From NCBI RefSeq assembly GCF_004959925.1, contig NZ_SPUW01000001.1, forward strand, positions 434,001 to 498,000: a DNA stretch of 64,000 nt, written 5' to 3'. This DNA comes from Pseudooceanicola onchidii. GTDB lineage: Bacteria; Pseudomonadota; Alphaproteobacteria; Rhodobacterales; Rhodobacteraceae. The notes below the pieces were generated by a model. The model searched no databases, was not told the origin of the DNA, and was given only the letters and a program-made list of their open reading frames with translations. Positions 9,474-17,286 of this stretch are shown one piece after another (position 1 is the stretch's first letter; each line of letters starts with the position of its first letter). Made by a program: the position numbers and the translations under genes.

Positions 9474-9640
9474 TGGCCCGGAACAAGGCACGCAGTGCCG
9501 CCGGGCCAGCGCCCGTCCGCCCCCTCGGGCGGGCGCTGCGTCGCCGTGGGCGCGACGATTGAACTAGTGGCTGCCACGACGAGATAAGTTGATGACCGCA
9601 CAGGGTATACGCCCACCCGGCGGACGGGCGCTGGCCCTTT
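9474..9640 (+). ncRNA. Nested inverted-repeat element, candidate structured RNA
   Basis: Between the 3' ends of priA and the YeeE/YedE gene lies a dense set of perfect inverted repeats. They are: 9474-9481 with 9501-9508 (8 bp) enclosing 9487-9491 with 9495-9499 (5 bp); 9507-9515 with 9530-9538 (9 bp); 9546-9552 with 9610-9616 (7 bp); and a 19-bp pair, 9503-9521 with 9619-9637, enclosing everything from 9522 to 9618. The 19-bp stem ends in TTTGTT on the plus strand, so a plus-strand RNA ending near 9640 is the simplest reading. Some pairings exclude each other. No good promoter is seen. It may instead be a repeat element or an elaborate convergent terminator. Confidence 0.4.
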
Positions 9641-9653
9641 GTTGCACTTGGCA

Positions 9654-10715
9654 TCAGGCCGTGGCTATGGTTCCCCGCTGGTCGACCAGCACATCCGTCG
9701 CCATGGCCCCGATCCACATCGCAAAAAGCGCAAGCCAGGCGGTGCCGACGAAGATCGACCCGCCGGTGACACCGGCGCCGATCGCACAGCCGCCGGCCAG
9801 CATGCCGCCGAACCCCATCAGCGCCGCGCCGATCATCGCGCGGCGCATCGGGGCGGGGCCGTCGAAGCCCTGAAACTGGAATTCCCCGGTCAGGATCGAC
9901 GCGGCGAAGGCGCCGAGGACGACGCCGGGCACGAGGCCCACGTCGAACTCCAGCACCGCGTGGCGGTCGAGGAAGAACATCAGCGTATTGGCCGAGGGTC
10001 CCGTGAAGGTGGCGCTTTCGATCTGCACCGGGTCGAAGGCGACACGGGAAAGCGCGAAGGTGAGCACCCAGCCAAGCGCCACCGAGAACCCGACGCCGGC
10101 GCCGAAGACCAGGCGCCCGGCGCCGATCCGGTTGCGGCGCGCCAGCACAAGCGCCAGGGCGGCGACCCCGAGGCCGATCGCCAGCCCGGACCACGCGGGC
10201 AGATGCAGCGCCGACAGCAGGTTCACGTTGCGCCCGCCCGGCGTGACCCATAGCGCGGCGAGCCGGTCGCGCAGCGGTGCCAGCGCCCCTGCCAGCGACA
10301 TCTGCGCCACCACCGCGAAGATCAGGCCCGAGACGACCGACCGCAGGTTGCCCGTTGCCGCAAGCACCAGCAGCCGCCCCGAACAGCCGCGTGCCAGCAC
10401 CATGCCGATGCCGAAAAGAAGCCCGCCGATCACCGCGCCGGACCAGCTTCCGGTGACGGCCATCATCCGCGCTTCGCCCGACTGCATCAGGCCCGCAAGC
10501 TGCGCCGCCTGCACCCAGACCACGGCGGTCGAGAAGGTGAGCAACCAGACCGCCAGCCTGTCGCCCAGCTGCCCCCGCGCGAATTCCACCGTGGCCGCCC
10601 GCAGGCAGAACCGGGACCGCTGCGCCGCAACGCCAAAGGTGACACCCGTGATCAGGCCCAGCAGGGCGGCGGTCGGGGCTTCGCCGATCCGGTCGAGTAG
10701 GGGGATGAGGTCCAT
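9654..10715 (-). CDS. YeeE/YedE family membrane transporter
   Basis: A 353-residue polytopic inner-membrane protein with about 9-10 hydrophobic segments and the family signatures of two tandem halves: RSRFCLRAA with GIGMVLARGCSGRLL in the first, and GFGGMLAGGCAIGAG in the second. These Gly/Cys motifs are typical of YeeE/YedE (Sul_transp) permeases, some of which carry thiosulfate. The single-gene form contains both halves. I started at ATG 10715, since the open frame extends 17 codons upstream into the divergent promoter region. An FNR-like box lies 50 bases upstream. Sulfur-compound import is inferred from the family only. Confidence 0.83.
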   Translation of the reverse strand: MDLIPLLDRIGEAPTAALLGLITGVTFGVAAQRSRFCLRAATVEFARGQLGDRLAVWLLTFSTAVVWVQAAQLAGLMQSGEARMMAVTGSWSGAVIGGLLFGIGMVLARGCSGRLLVLAATGNLRSVVSGLIFAVVAQMSLAGALAPLRDRLAALWVTPGGRNVNLLSALHLPAWSGLAIGLGVAALALVLARRNRIGAGRLVFGAGVGFSVALGWVLTFALSRVAFDPVQIESATFTGPSANTLMFFLDRHAVLEFDVGLVPGVVLGAFAASILTGEFQFQGFDGPAPMRRAMIGAALMGFGGMLAGGCAIGAGVTGGSIFVGTAWLALFAMWIGAMATDVLVDQRGTIATA

Positions 10716-10765
10716 GGCAGGCTCCGTCGTTTGCCCTGCAATCCCATCATCACATTCGGATGTCA

Positions 10766-10779
10766 TTGATTCAGATCAG
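10766..10779. promoter_or_regulatory. FNR/FnrL-like box
   Basis: TTGAT-TCAG-ATCAG matches the FNR consensus TTGAT-N4-ATCAA in nine of ten positions. It lies between the divergent YeeE/YedE and MFS genes, about 50 bases from the start codon of each. Confidence 0.4.
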
Positions 10780-10820
10780 CCCCTCTCGCCAAGGTGGGAA
10801 ATTGGGCGTACAGGAAATGC

Positions 10821-12050
10821 ATGACTCAGACAGTTAAATTGGACGAGGTGGCGCATCTGCCCCGCTGGCGTCACCCCCGGACCCTGCTGTTCCTCATGGC
10901 CGCCGCCATGCCGATCGCCTTTGCGACCTGGTCTGCGCTGCTGAACAACTTCGTGATCGAGGTGGCGCAGTTCAACGGCTCCGACATCGGCTGGCTGCAC
11001 ACCGTGCGCGAGATCCCGGGCTTTTTCGCCATCGGCGTCATCGCCCTGATCATCTTTGTCCGCGAACAGGTTCTGGGCCTTGTGTCCCTTGCGATGCTGG
11101 GCGTGGCGACCGCCGTGACGGCCTGGTTTCCGTCACTCGGCGGGATCCTGACGATCACGCTGCTGTCGTCGATCGGGTTCCACTATTACGAGACCGTCAA
11201 CCAGTCGCTGCAGTTGCAATGGCTGAGCCGCGAGGAAGCGCCGCGCGTGCTGGGCAAGCTGCTGGCGACGGGATCGGCGGCGACGCTGTGTTCATATGGG
11301 TTGATCATGCTGCTGTGGGAACCGCTGAGCCTGACCTACAACATCGTCTACCTGATCTCGGGCGGGATCACGGCCGTCATCGCGGTGTTTGCCATGGTGG
11401 CCTATCCTCAGTTCGAGGCCCCCAATCCACAGGTCAAGAAGTTCATCCTGCGCCGCCGCTACTGGCTGTATTACCTGCTGCAGTTCATGGCCGGGGCGCG
11501 GCGTCAGATCTTCGTGGTCTTCGCGGGCTTCATGATGGTCGAACGCTTCGGCTTTGACGTGCACGAGGTCACGGGCCTGTTCCTGCTGAACCTTGTCGCC
11601 AACATGATCATCGCGCCGATGATGGGGCGCGCCGTGGGGCATTTCGGCGAGGCCAAGGTGCTGCGGTTCGAATACGTCGGGCTGGTCACGGTCTTTACGC
11701 TTTATGGCGGGATCTACTATTTTGGCTGGGGGGTCCTGCTGGCCTCGGCGCTTTACGTGATCGACAACCTGCTGTTCGGGCTGGCGCTGGCGCTGAAGAC
11801 CTACTTCCAGAAGATTGCGGATCCGGGCGATATCGCCCCCACTGCGGCCGTGGCCTTTACCATCAACCACATCGCGGCGGTCTTCCTGCCGGCGGGGCTT
11901 GGATACCTCTGGCTGATCTCTCCGGGGGCTGTGTTCTTCCTGGCGGCGGGGATGGCGGCGACCTCCTTCTGCCTGGCGCTGCTGATCCCGCGCCATCCGG
12001 AACCCGGCCATGAAACCGTCTTCGCCGAGGCGCTGACCCCGGCGCAGTAA
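10821..12050 (+). CDS. MFS transporter, substrate unknown
   Basis: A 409-residue membrane protein with about 12 hydrophobic helices in two halves, separated by a basic loop near FEAPNPQVKKFILRRRY. The N-terminus is cytoplasmic. ATG 10821 is preceded by CAGGAAA and is preferred to an in-frame GTG at 10794, which overlaps the putative promoter. It is divergent from a YeeE/YedE permease with an FNR-like box between, so the two could be co-regulated by oxygen. I cannot assign the substrate. Confidence 0.78.
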   Translation: MTQTVKLDEVAHLPRWRHPRTLLFLMAAAMPIAFATWSALLNNFVIEVAQFNGSDIGWLHTVREIPGFFAIGVIALIIFVREQVLGLVSLAMLGVATAVTAWFPSLGGILTITLLSSIGFHYYETVNQSLQLQWLSREEAPRVLGKLLATGSAATLCSYGLIMLLWEPLSLTYNIVYLISGGITAVIAVFAMVAYPQFEAPNPQVKKFILRRRYWLYYLLQFMAGARRQIFVVFAGFMMVERFGFDVHEVTGLFLLNLVANMIIAPMMGRAVGHFGEAKVLRFEYVGLVTVFTLYGGIYYFGWGVLLASALYVIDNLLFGLALALKTYFQKIADPGDIAPTAAVAFTINHIAAVFLPAGLGYLWLISPGAVFFLAAGMAATSFCLALLIPRHPEPGHETVFAEALTPAQ

Positions 12051-12056
12051 GCCAGT

Positions 12057-12088
12057 CCTGCCTCGCGCCAGACTTGACGCGGGGCAGG
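12057..12088 (+). terminator. Hairpin after MFS gene
   Basis: CCTGCCTCGCG (12057-12067) pairs with CGCGGGGCAGG (12078-12088): 11 pairs with one G-U and a 10-base loop. No T tract follows, so termination efficiency is uncertain. Confidence 0.45.
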
Positions 12089-12138
12089 CCGGCGCTTAGG
12101 CCGCTCGCGACCCGCAACGCCCTTCAAGGACGCCGATC

Positions 12139-13011
12139 ATGCCGACCTACACCGCGCTCACCACCCTTCCCGGCAAGGCCAAGGCCGAAGCCCTTGGCGA
12201 GGCGATGGAGGCCCTGACCCCCGAACCCTATGGCGTCGGCGTTTTCGAGATCGAGGACGACAGCGGGCTTTGGGAAGTGGGGGGCTATTTCACCGAAGCC
12301 CCGGACGAGGCCGGGCTGGCCCTGTTGGCAACCCTGCATGAAGCCAGACCCTTTGCCGTGTCCGAACTTCCGGACGTCGACTGGGTCGCCAAGGTGAAGC
12401 GCGAGCTGGCCCCGATCCGGGCCGGGCGCTTCTATCTCTATGGCAGCCATGATGCCGACAGCGTGCCCGCAGACGTCGAGCCGCTGCTGATCGAGGCCGC
12501 CATGGCCTTCGGCACCGGTCACCACGGCACCACCCAGGGCTGCCTGCGTGCGCTGGACCGGCTGGCGACGCAGGGCGTGGTGGCGGAAAAGGTGGCCGAC
12601 ATCGGCTGCGGCACCGCCGTTCTGGCCATGGCCGCCGCCCGGATCTGGCCCGGAGTGCCGGTTGCCAGCGACATCGACCCGGTCGCGGTCGAGGTCGCCG
12701 AAGCCAACCTGGCCGCCAACGGCATGGCCGGTCGCGTCACCTGCCTGGAAGCCACGGGGTTCGATCACGAGGCGATCCACGCAGGCGCGCCCTATGACCT
12801 GATCTTCGCCAATATCCTCAAGGGGCCGCTGATCGACCTGGCGCCTGACGTCACCAGCCACCTGGCGCCGGGCGGGCATGTCATCCTGTCGGGCCTGCTG
12901 AACGAACAGGCCGAGGCCGTCACCGCCGCCTATGTCGCTCAGGGCCTGGCCCAGGTCGAGGCCGAGCAGATCGGCGATTGGTCCACCCTCGTGCTCAAAA
13001 AGCCGATCTGA
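12139..13011 (+). CDS. prmA: Ribosomal protein L11 methyltransferase
   Basis: An SAM-dependent enzyme that trimethylates ribosomal protein L11. In the 290-residue protein the N-terminal substrate-recognition half is followed by a Rossmann methyltransferase domain. The AFGTGHHGTT loop is near residue 126, the SAM motif I VADIGCGTAVLAM near 151, and the catalytic-region motif FANILKGPL near 222; all three are characteristic of PrmA. An AAGGA element precedes the ATG. The gene stands alone between an MFS permease and a small membrane protein. Confidence 0.93.
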   Translation: MPTYTALTTLPGKAKAEALGEAMEALTPEPYGVGVFEIEDDSGLWEVGGYFTEAPDEAGLALLATLHEARPFAVSELPDVDWVAKVKRELAPIRAGRFYLYGSHDADSVPADVEPLLIEAAMAFGTGHHGTTQGCLRALDRLATQGVVAEKVADIGCGTAVLAMAAARIWPGVPVASDIDPVAVEVAEANLAANGMAGRVTCLEATGFDHEAIHAGAPYDLIFANILKGPLIDLAPDVTSHLAPGGHVILSGLLNEQAEAVTAAYVAQGLAQVEAEQIGDWSTLVLKKPI

Positions 13012-13084
13012 CGACGTTTAGTCAAATTCGCGCCTCAATCCCCCGCTAATCCTGTCTCCGACGACTTCCGAGGAGACAACGGAG

Positions 13085-13444
13085 ATGAAGGACGGATTCG
13101 CACATTTCGACCGACGGCTCGAGCAGCTGGAGGAAAAGAAAGCGGCTCTGGATGAAGGCCACCGGCTCAGCGTGGATGACACCGGGTTGATGAAGCTGAT
13201 CCCGACCGGCGCGCGGCGCCGTCAGATCGGCCGCATGATCCCGCTGCGCGCGATGATGATCATGGCCGTCGTGGTGCTCTGCTTCAAAGGCTTCCTGCTG
13301 TATCGTCTCGGCTTTGGGGTCTACACCGCCAAGGTCGCCGGGATGGCGCAGGGTGACACCATGGACCGCGTCGGGGCCTACCTGATGCAGGTCGATCCGG
13401 TCACGCTCTGGATCTACGAAGTTTTGCACTTCCTTCTGGGCTGA
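13085..13444 (+). CDS. Small membrane protein, function unknown
   Basis: A 119-residue protein that I do not recognise. An acidic/basic N-terminal stretch (about 1-50, with DRRLEQLEEKKAALDEG likely helical) is followed by one clear transmembrane segment, MMIMAVVVLCFKGFLLY (about 57-73), and a soluble C-terminal region. The ATG follows GAGGAGACAACGGAG, a strong ribosome site, and the codon use is like that of its neighbours, so it is very likely real. It stands alone, 73 bases after prmA. Confidence 0.7.
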   Translation: MKDGFAHFDRRLEQLEEKKAALDEGHRLSVDDTGLMKLIPTGARRRQIGRMIPLRAMMIMAVVVLCFKGFLLYRLGFGVYTAKVAGMAQGDTMDRVGAYLMQVDPVTLWIYEVLHFLLG

Positions 13445-13494
13445 CGCGGCTGCATCCGCGCGATGCTGCCCACCATCCCCACCATTCGGACATG

Positions 13495-13526
13495 AAAAAG
13501 GCCGCGCTCCCCTCGGGCGCGGCCTT
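13495..13526 (-). terminator. Intrinsic terminator after the DUF1127 gene
   Basis: A perfect 10-bp stem, AAGGCCGCGC (13498-13507) with GCGCGGCCTT (13517-13526), and a 9-base loop. On the minus strand the stem is followed by a T5 tract, 25 bases after the DUF1127 stop. Confidence 0.8.
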
Positions 13527-13550
13527 GAGCATCAGCACGAGCTGATAAGG

Positions 13551-13754
13551 TCAGGAGAGGCTGTCGATCTCGGACCGCAGCAGGCCGATGTCGGCCAGTT
13601 CACGGTCGGACAGGCCACCCAGCAGCTTGCGGGTGATGCGACGGTCGTTCCAGTCGCGCACGGCGAGATGGACGTTGGAGACAAGACGGCCAAACTGGCC
13701 GAAGGCAACGGCAAAGCCGCTCTGGGTATTGGTGGTCATCGAGTAGACGGGCAT
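13551..13754 (-). CDS. DUF1127 (YjiS-like) small protein
   Basis: A 67-residue protein with the DUF1127 signature in its C-terminal half: WNDRRITRKLLGGLSDRELAD, which is Trp, Arg-rich, and ends in the LSDRELADIGL motif, with conserved basic residues. Family members bind RNA or affect stress and phosphate/C1 metabolism in alphaproteobacteria. That is family knowledge, and nothing here fixes the role. The ATG 13754 follows AGGAG. The open frame extends 30 codons upstream through a region that looks like promoter. It is a monocistronic unit closed by its own terminator. Confidence 0.85.
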   Translation of the reverse strand: MPVYSMTTNTQSGFAVAFGQFGRLVSNVHLAVRDWNDRRITRKLLGGLSDRELADIGLLRSEIDSLS

Positions 13755-14010
13755 GGGGATGCTCCTGTGCTGAAGTGAGTTTTCAAAGCGCCCAATAATC
13801 GGGCAGGCGGGCCCACGGAAGCATAGTTTTTGCAACACACCCATGCTGGAAATGCATAGCCAGAAAGCGGCCTAAAGTGTTGAAACAAGGTAAATAATCG
13901 GGGTCATCCGGAAGCAGATTTGCGGCATCGCGAGGTCTGTTTGCGACCCTCGTGTCGGGCGTGGAGTATCGGGTGTCGTTTTCCGACGTCGGTTTGTGAC
14001 GCACGCGCAC

Positions 14011-14039
14011 TTGGCGGATGTTCCTGTTTCGTGCTATTT
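14011..14039 (+). promoter_or_regulatory. ruvCAB promoter with LexA-like operator
   Basis: TTGGCG (14011-14016), a 17-base spacer and CTATTT (14034-14039) form a good alpha-type promoter. Inside it, 14020-14034 reads GTTC-CTGTTTC-GTGC, seven of eight positions of the alphaproteobacterial LexA box GTTC-N7-GTTC. Transcription would start near 14046, so a ruvC start upstream of 14072 is excluded. Confidence 0.55.
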
Positions 14040-14071
14040 GTGGCCAAAAGGACAACACCGCAGGCACGGGA

Positions 14072-14584
14072 ATGGGCAGTTTGAAGGTCATCGGCATCGA
14101 TCCGGGGCTCCGCACGCTTGGGTGGGGCATCATTTCCGTGGCGGGCAGCCGAATCAGCCATGTCGCAAACGGCCAGTGTCACGGCACCGGCGACGGCATG
14201 GCCGAACGGCTGCTGGCACTGCACGTGGCCCTGACGGCGGTGCTGGCCGAACACGCGCCGGACGCGGCGGCGGTCGAACAGGTCTTCGTCAACTCAAGCG
14301 GCGCCGCGACGCTGAAGCTGGGGCAGGCGCGGGGGATCGCCGTGCTGGTGCCTGCGCAGTTCGGGCTGGCGGTCGGGGAATATGCGCCCAATACCATCAA
14401 GAAATCCGTGGTCGGAGTCGGCCATGCAGCCAAGGAACAGGTGCAGCACATGGTCCGTCTTCAACTGCCCGGCGTCGACTTCGCCGGCCCCGATGCCGCC
14501 GATGCGCTGGCCATCGCGCTGTGCCACGCCCACCACATGGGATCCGCGAACGCGCTGGCCCGCGCCGCCAAGGTGCGCGCATGA
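14072..14584 (+). CDS. ruvC: Holliday junction resolvase RuvC
   Basis: An endonuclease that cuts Holliday junctions in recombinational repair. The 170-residue protein has the RNase H-like fold with its acidic catalytic residues visible: Asp in [14 protein letters not shown], Glu in AAVEQVFVN, and the C-terminal pair of Asp in [17 protein letters not shown] took the ATG at 14072, placing [11 protein letters not shown] at the N-terminus; an earlier in-frame ATG lies inside the promoter. The stop codon overlaps the ruvA start (ATGA), so translation of ruvA is coupled. Confidence 0.96.
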   Translation: MGSLKVIGIDPGLRTLGWGIISVAGSRISHVANGQCHGTGDGMAERLLALHVALTAVLAEHAPDAAAVEQVFVNSSGAATLKLGQARGIAVLVPAQFGLAVGEYAPNTIKKSVVGVGHAAKEQVQHMVRLQLPGVDFAGPDAADALAIALCHAHHMGSANALARAAKVRA

Positions 14585-15252
14585 TCGGGCGGATCGCAGG
14601 CCGCATCGACATGCGCGGCACCGATCACGTGCTGATCGACGTGCGCGGGGTGGGCTATGTCGTCTTTGTCTCGGACCGCACGATGATGGCCCTGCCGGGG
14701 ACCGGAGAGGCAGCCGCGCTCTATACCGAACTGCTGGTGCGGGAGGACCTGCTGCAGCTTTACGGCTTCCCGACGCTGGTCGAGAAAGAGTGGTTCCGCC
14801 TGCTGACCTCCGTTCAGGGGGTCGGGGCCAAGGGCGCGCTGGCGATCCTTGGCGCACTCGGCGCGGACGGTCTGTCGCGCGCGATTGCCCTTGGCGATCA
14901 GGCCAGCGTCAAGGCCGCCAAGGGGATCGGCCCCAAGACGGCGCAGCGCATTGTGCTTGAGCTGAAGGACAAGGCCCCCGCCGTCATGGCCATGGGCGGC
15001 ACAGCCCCCGCCGCGACCACCGCCGATGACGAGGTGATCGAAGCCGACACCCCCAGCCGCAAGTCCCGGCCCGCGCCCGCCGCAGCCCCCTCGGCCTCTG
15101 CCCAGGCCGAGGCGCTCTCGGCCCTCGGCAACCTCGGCTACGCCCCCTCCGAAGCCGCCGCCGCCGTCGCCGAGGCCGCCGGAGAGATCACAGACGCCGA
15201 CACCCCCACGCTGATCCGCGCCGCGCTGAAAAAGCTGGCGCCGAAGGGGTAA
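14581..15252 (+). CDS. ruvA: Holliday junction DNA helicase subunit RuvA
   Basis: A structure-specific DNA-binding subunit that holds the junction for RuvB. In the 223-residue protein, domain I (about 1-63) begins [10 protein letters not shown]. Domain II has helix-hairpin-helix motifs ([14 protein letters not shown] and [12 protein letters not shown]). An Ala/Pro-rich linker follows, and the C-terminal RuvB-binding domain starts at [12 protein letters not shown]. It overlaps ruvC by four bases and precedes ruvB by three, so the three genes form one operon. Confidence 0.96.
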   Translation: MIGRIAGRIDMRGTDHVLIDVRGVGYVVFVSDRTMMALPGTGEAAALYTELLVREDLLQLYGFPTLVEKEWFRLLTSVQGVGAKGALAILGALGADGLSRAIALGDQASVKAAKGIGPKTAQRIVLELKDKAPAVMAMGGTAPAATTADDEVIEADTPSRKSRPAPAAAPSASAQAEALSALGNLGYAPSEAAAAVAEAAGEITDADTPTLIRAALKKLAPKG

Positions 15253-15255
15253 GCG

Positions 15256-16284
15256 ATGTCATCCGATCCGACCCTCCGCCCCGACCCGCTGCCCGAGGAT
15301 GCCGATGATACCCGCGCGCTGCGACCGCAGACGCTGGATGACTTCATCGGCCAGAAAGAGGCGCGGGCGAACCTGCGCGTCTTCATCCAATCCGCCCGAC
15401 AGCGTGGCGAGGCGATGGACCACACGCTGTTCCATGGCCCGCCCGGACTGGGCAAGACGACGCTGGCGCAGATCATGGCGCGCGAGCTGGGCGTGAACTT
15501 CCGCATGACCTCTGGCCCCGTTCTGGCCAAGGCGGGCGATCTGGCCGCGATCCTGACGAACCTCGAGGCGCGCGATGTGCTATTCATCGACGAGATCCAC
15601 CGCCTCAACCCCGCAGTGGAAGAGGTGCTCTATCCCGCGCTCGAGGATTTCGAACTGGATCTGGTGATCGGCGAAGGGCCGGCGGCGCGTACGGTCCGGA
15701 TCGAGCTTCAGCCCTTCACGCTGGTCGGGGCGACCACGCGCCTTGGCCTGCTCACCACGCCGCTACGCGACCGCTTTGGCATCCCGACCCGCCTGCAGTT
15801 CTACACCGAGGACGAGCTGCACGAGATCGTCACCCGCAACGCCCGCAAGATGGGCGCGCCCGCCGACAGCGACGGCGCGCGTGAAATCGCCCGGCGCGCG
15901 CGCGGCACGCCCCGGATCGCCGGGCGTCTGCTGCGCCGCGTGGTCGATTTCGCCGTGGTCGAGGGCGACGGCACCATCACCCGCGATCTGGCCGACAGTT
16001 CGCTGACACGGCTGGGCGTCGATCACCTTGGCCTCGACAGCGCCGACCGGCGGTATCTGAAGATGATCGGCGAAGACTATCAGGGTGGCCCCGTGGGGAT
16101 CGAAACCCTCTGCGCCGCGCTCAGCGAAAGCCGCGACGCGGTGGAAGAGGTGATCGAGCCCTACCTGCTGCAGCAGGTCCTGATCCAGCGCACGCCGCGT
16201 GGCAGGATGCTGGCGGCTAAGGGCTGGCGGCACATCGGGCTTGAGCCGCCAAGACCCGCCGGGCAGGGGACGCTTTTCGAATAA
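15256..16284 (+). CDS. ruvB: Holliday junction branch migration ATPase RuvB
   Basis: The AAA+ hexameric motor of branch migration. The 342-residue protein has Walker [10 protein letters not shown] near residue 60, Walker [10 protein letters not shown] near 112, sensor 1 VGATTRLG near 157, the arginine-finger region TPLRDRFG, and a C-terminal winged helix ending in [12 protein letters not shown]. It follows ruvA by three bases. The LexA-like site before ruvC suggests SOS control of the whole operon. Confidence 0.97.
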   Translation: MSSDPTLRPDPLPEDADDTRALRPQTLDDFIGQKEARANLRVFIQSARQRGEAMDHTLFHGPPGLGKTTLAQIMARELGVNFRMTSGPVLAKAGDLAAILTNLEARDVLFIDEIHRLNPAVEEVLYPALEDFELDLVIGEGPAARTVRIELQPFTLVGATTRLGLLTTPLRDRFGIPTRLQFYTEDELHEIVTRNARKMGAPADSDGAREIARRARGTPRIAGRLLRRVVDFAVVEGDGTITRDLADSSLTRLGVDHLGLDSADRRYLKMIGEDYQGGPVGIETLCAALSESRDAVEEVIEPYLLQQVLIQRTPRGRMLAAKGWRHIGLEPPRPAGQGTLFE

Positions 16285-16326
16285 GGCTTGCTCTTCGCGG
16301 CGCTACGGGGCAACGCAGAGGTCACC

Positions 16327-16986
16327 ATGACCCTCATCGGAGCCGCCACCGTGACCGCCATGCTGGAACCGGAACAGATCGAACGCCTCTTCACCCGCGA
16401 AGACGGCAGCTTTCATTTCGCCAGATGGGGCCGTGCGATCGTGCCCGTGATCTTCGGGGTCGAGGAGGCCAGCCTGCCGCCGCTGAAAGGCGCGATCGAA
16501 ACCGTGGTGCTGATGGCCGGGCACCACATGGGCGAAACCGACCCCGAACTTGGCACGAACCTGATGGTCTTCTTCCTGAAGGACTGGGAAGAGATGGTCG
16601 AGCTTGAAGGCCTGTCGCAGCTGATCCCCGAACTGGGCGCGCTGGTGCCCCGGCTGATCGCGGCAGAGGCCAACCAGTACCGCATCTTCCGCTTCGACGA
16701 ACAGGGCGCGATCCGTGCGGCCTTTGTCTTCATCCGGATGCAGGGCCAGGCGGCGCGCCGCCCGGCCGAGGAGATCGGCCTGGATCTGGCGATCAAGTCG
16801 ATCCTCGATTGGGGGCCTCACGCTTTCGCCGCCCGCTCTCCGCTGGTGCGGGGCGCGGACGGGCTGGCGCGGGTCGATCCGGCGATGGCCGTGGTGGTCG
16901 GCGCGGCCTATGATCCGGTGCTTCCCGTGGCCGCTTTCGACCCGGCGCATGCCTTGCGGATCTTCGCTCGCCTTCCGCGCGAATAA
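16327..16986 (+). CDS. Conserved hypothetical protein downstream of ruvB
   Basis: A 219-residue protein that I do not recognise. It is soluble, acidic, and without signal peptide or membrane helices. The middle (GIETVVLMAG-like strands and LMVFFLKDWEEM) and the C-terminal half (EANQYRIFRFDEQGAIRAAFVFIRM) look like alternating strands and helices of an alpha/beta fold. An in-frame TTG at 16288 would extend it by 13 residues. The ATG 16327 after GCAGAGGTCACC is preferred. It starts 42 bases after ruvB and could be read through from the ruv promoter; a repair role is not shown. Confidence 0.65.
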   Translation: MTLIGAATVTAMLEPEQIERLFTREDGSFHFARWGRAIVPVIFGVEEASLPPLKGAIETVVLMAGHHMGETDPELGTNLMVFFLKDWEEMVELEGLSQLIPELGALVPRLIAAEANQYRIFRFDEQGAIRAAFVFIRMQGQAARRPAEEIGLDLAIKSILDWGPHAFAARSPLVRGADGLARVDPAMAVVVGAAYDPVLPVAAFDPAHALRIFARLPRE

Positions 16987-17020
16987 GGCAGAATTGGGGC
17001 GGGTGGTTTTCTGCCTGATC

Positions 17021-17166
17021 TGACGCGGGTTGACGTCAGTCCTGGGGCGTCAAAAAATAACCTAGAACTATCAGATAGTTGGTTCGATAAAATTTTATGA
17101 TTGTTACATCTTTCTGCCGGCAGTTTGCCGGAGGCTGACGCTATTAAGCGTCATCCAAATGCGTCA
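17021..17166 (+). promoter_or_regulatory. Cluster of TGACGC/GCGTCA motifs upstream of the Hint gene
   Basis: In an AT-rich stretch there are TGACGC at 17021, TGACGTCA at 17031-17038, GCGTCA at 17047, the 18-base palindrome TGACGCTATTAAGCGTCA at 17136-17153, and GCGTCA at 17161. A separate inverted repeat, AACTAT-cag-ATAGTT, spans 17066-17080. The density suggests a multi-site operator, but no known regulator is identified. Confidence 0.4.
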
Positions 17167-17286
17167 ATGTTATGAAGATACCAAAATCCGTTCATCTGCT
17201 TGCCCCAATTGAACATCAGTATACAGGTTCAGCGGGAAGGATGGTTCTGTCCGATTGACGGCCCGCGTGGAAAAGGCTCGGGTCCC

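Noticed and set aside
9503-9640. Assignment of the structured element as 6S or SRP RNA
   Set aside because: The rod-like closing stem is suggestive, but I see no conserved 6S bubble or SRP tetraloop sequence, so only a generic candidate RNA is reported.
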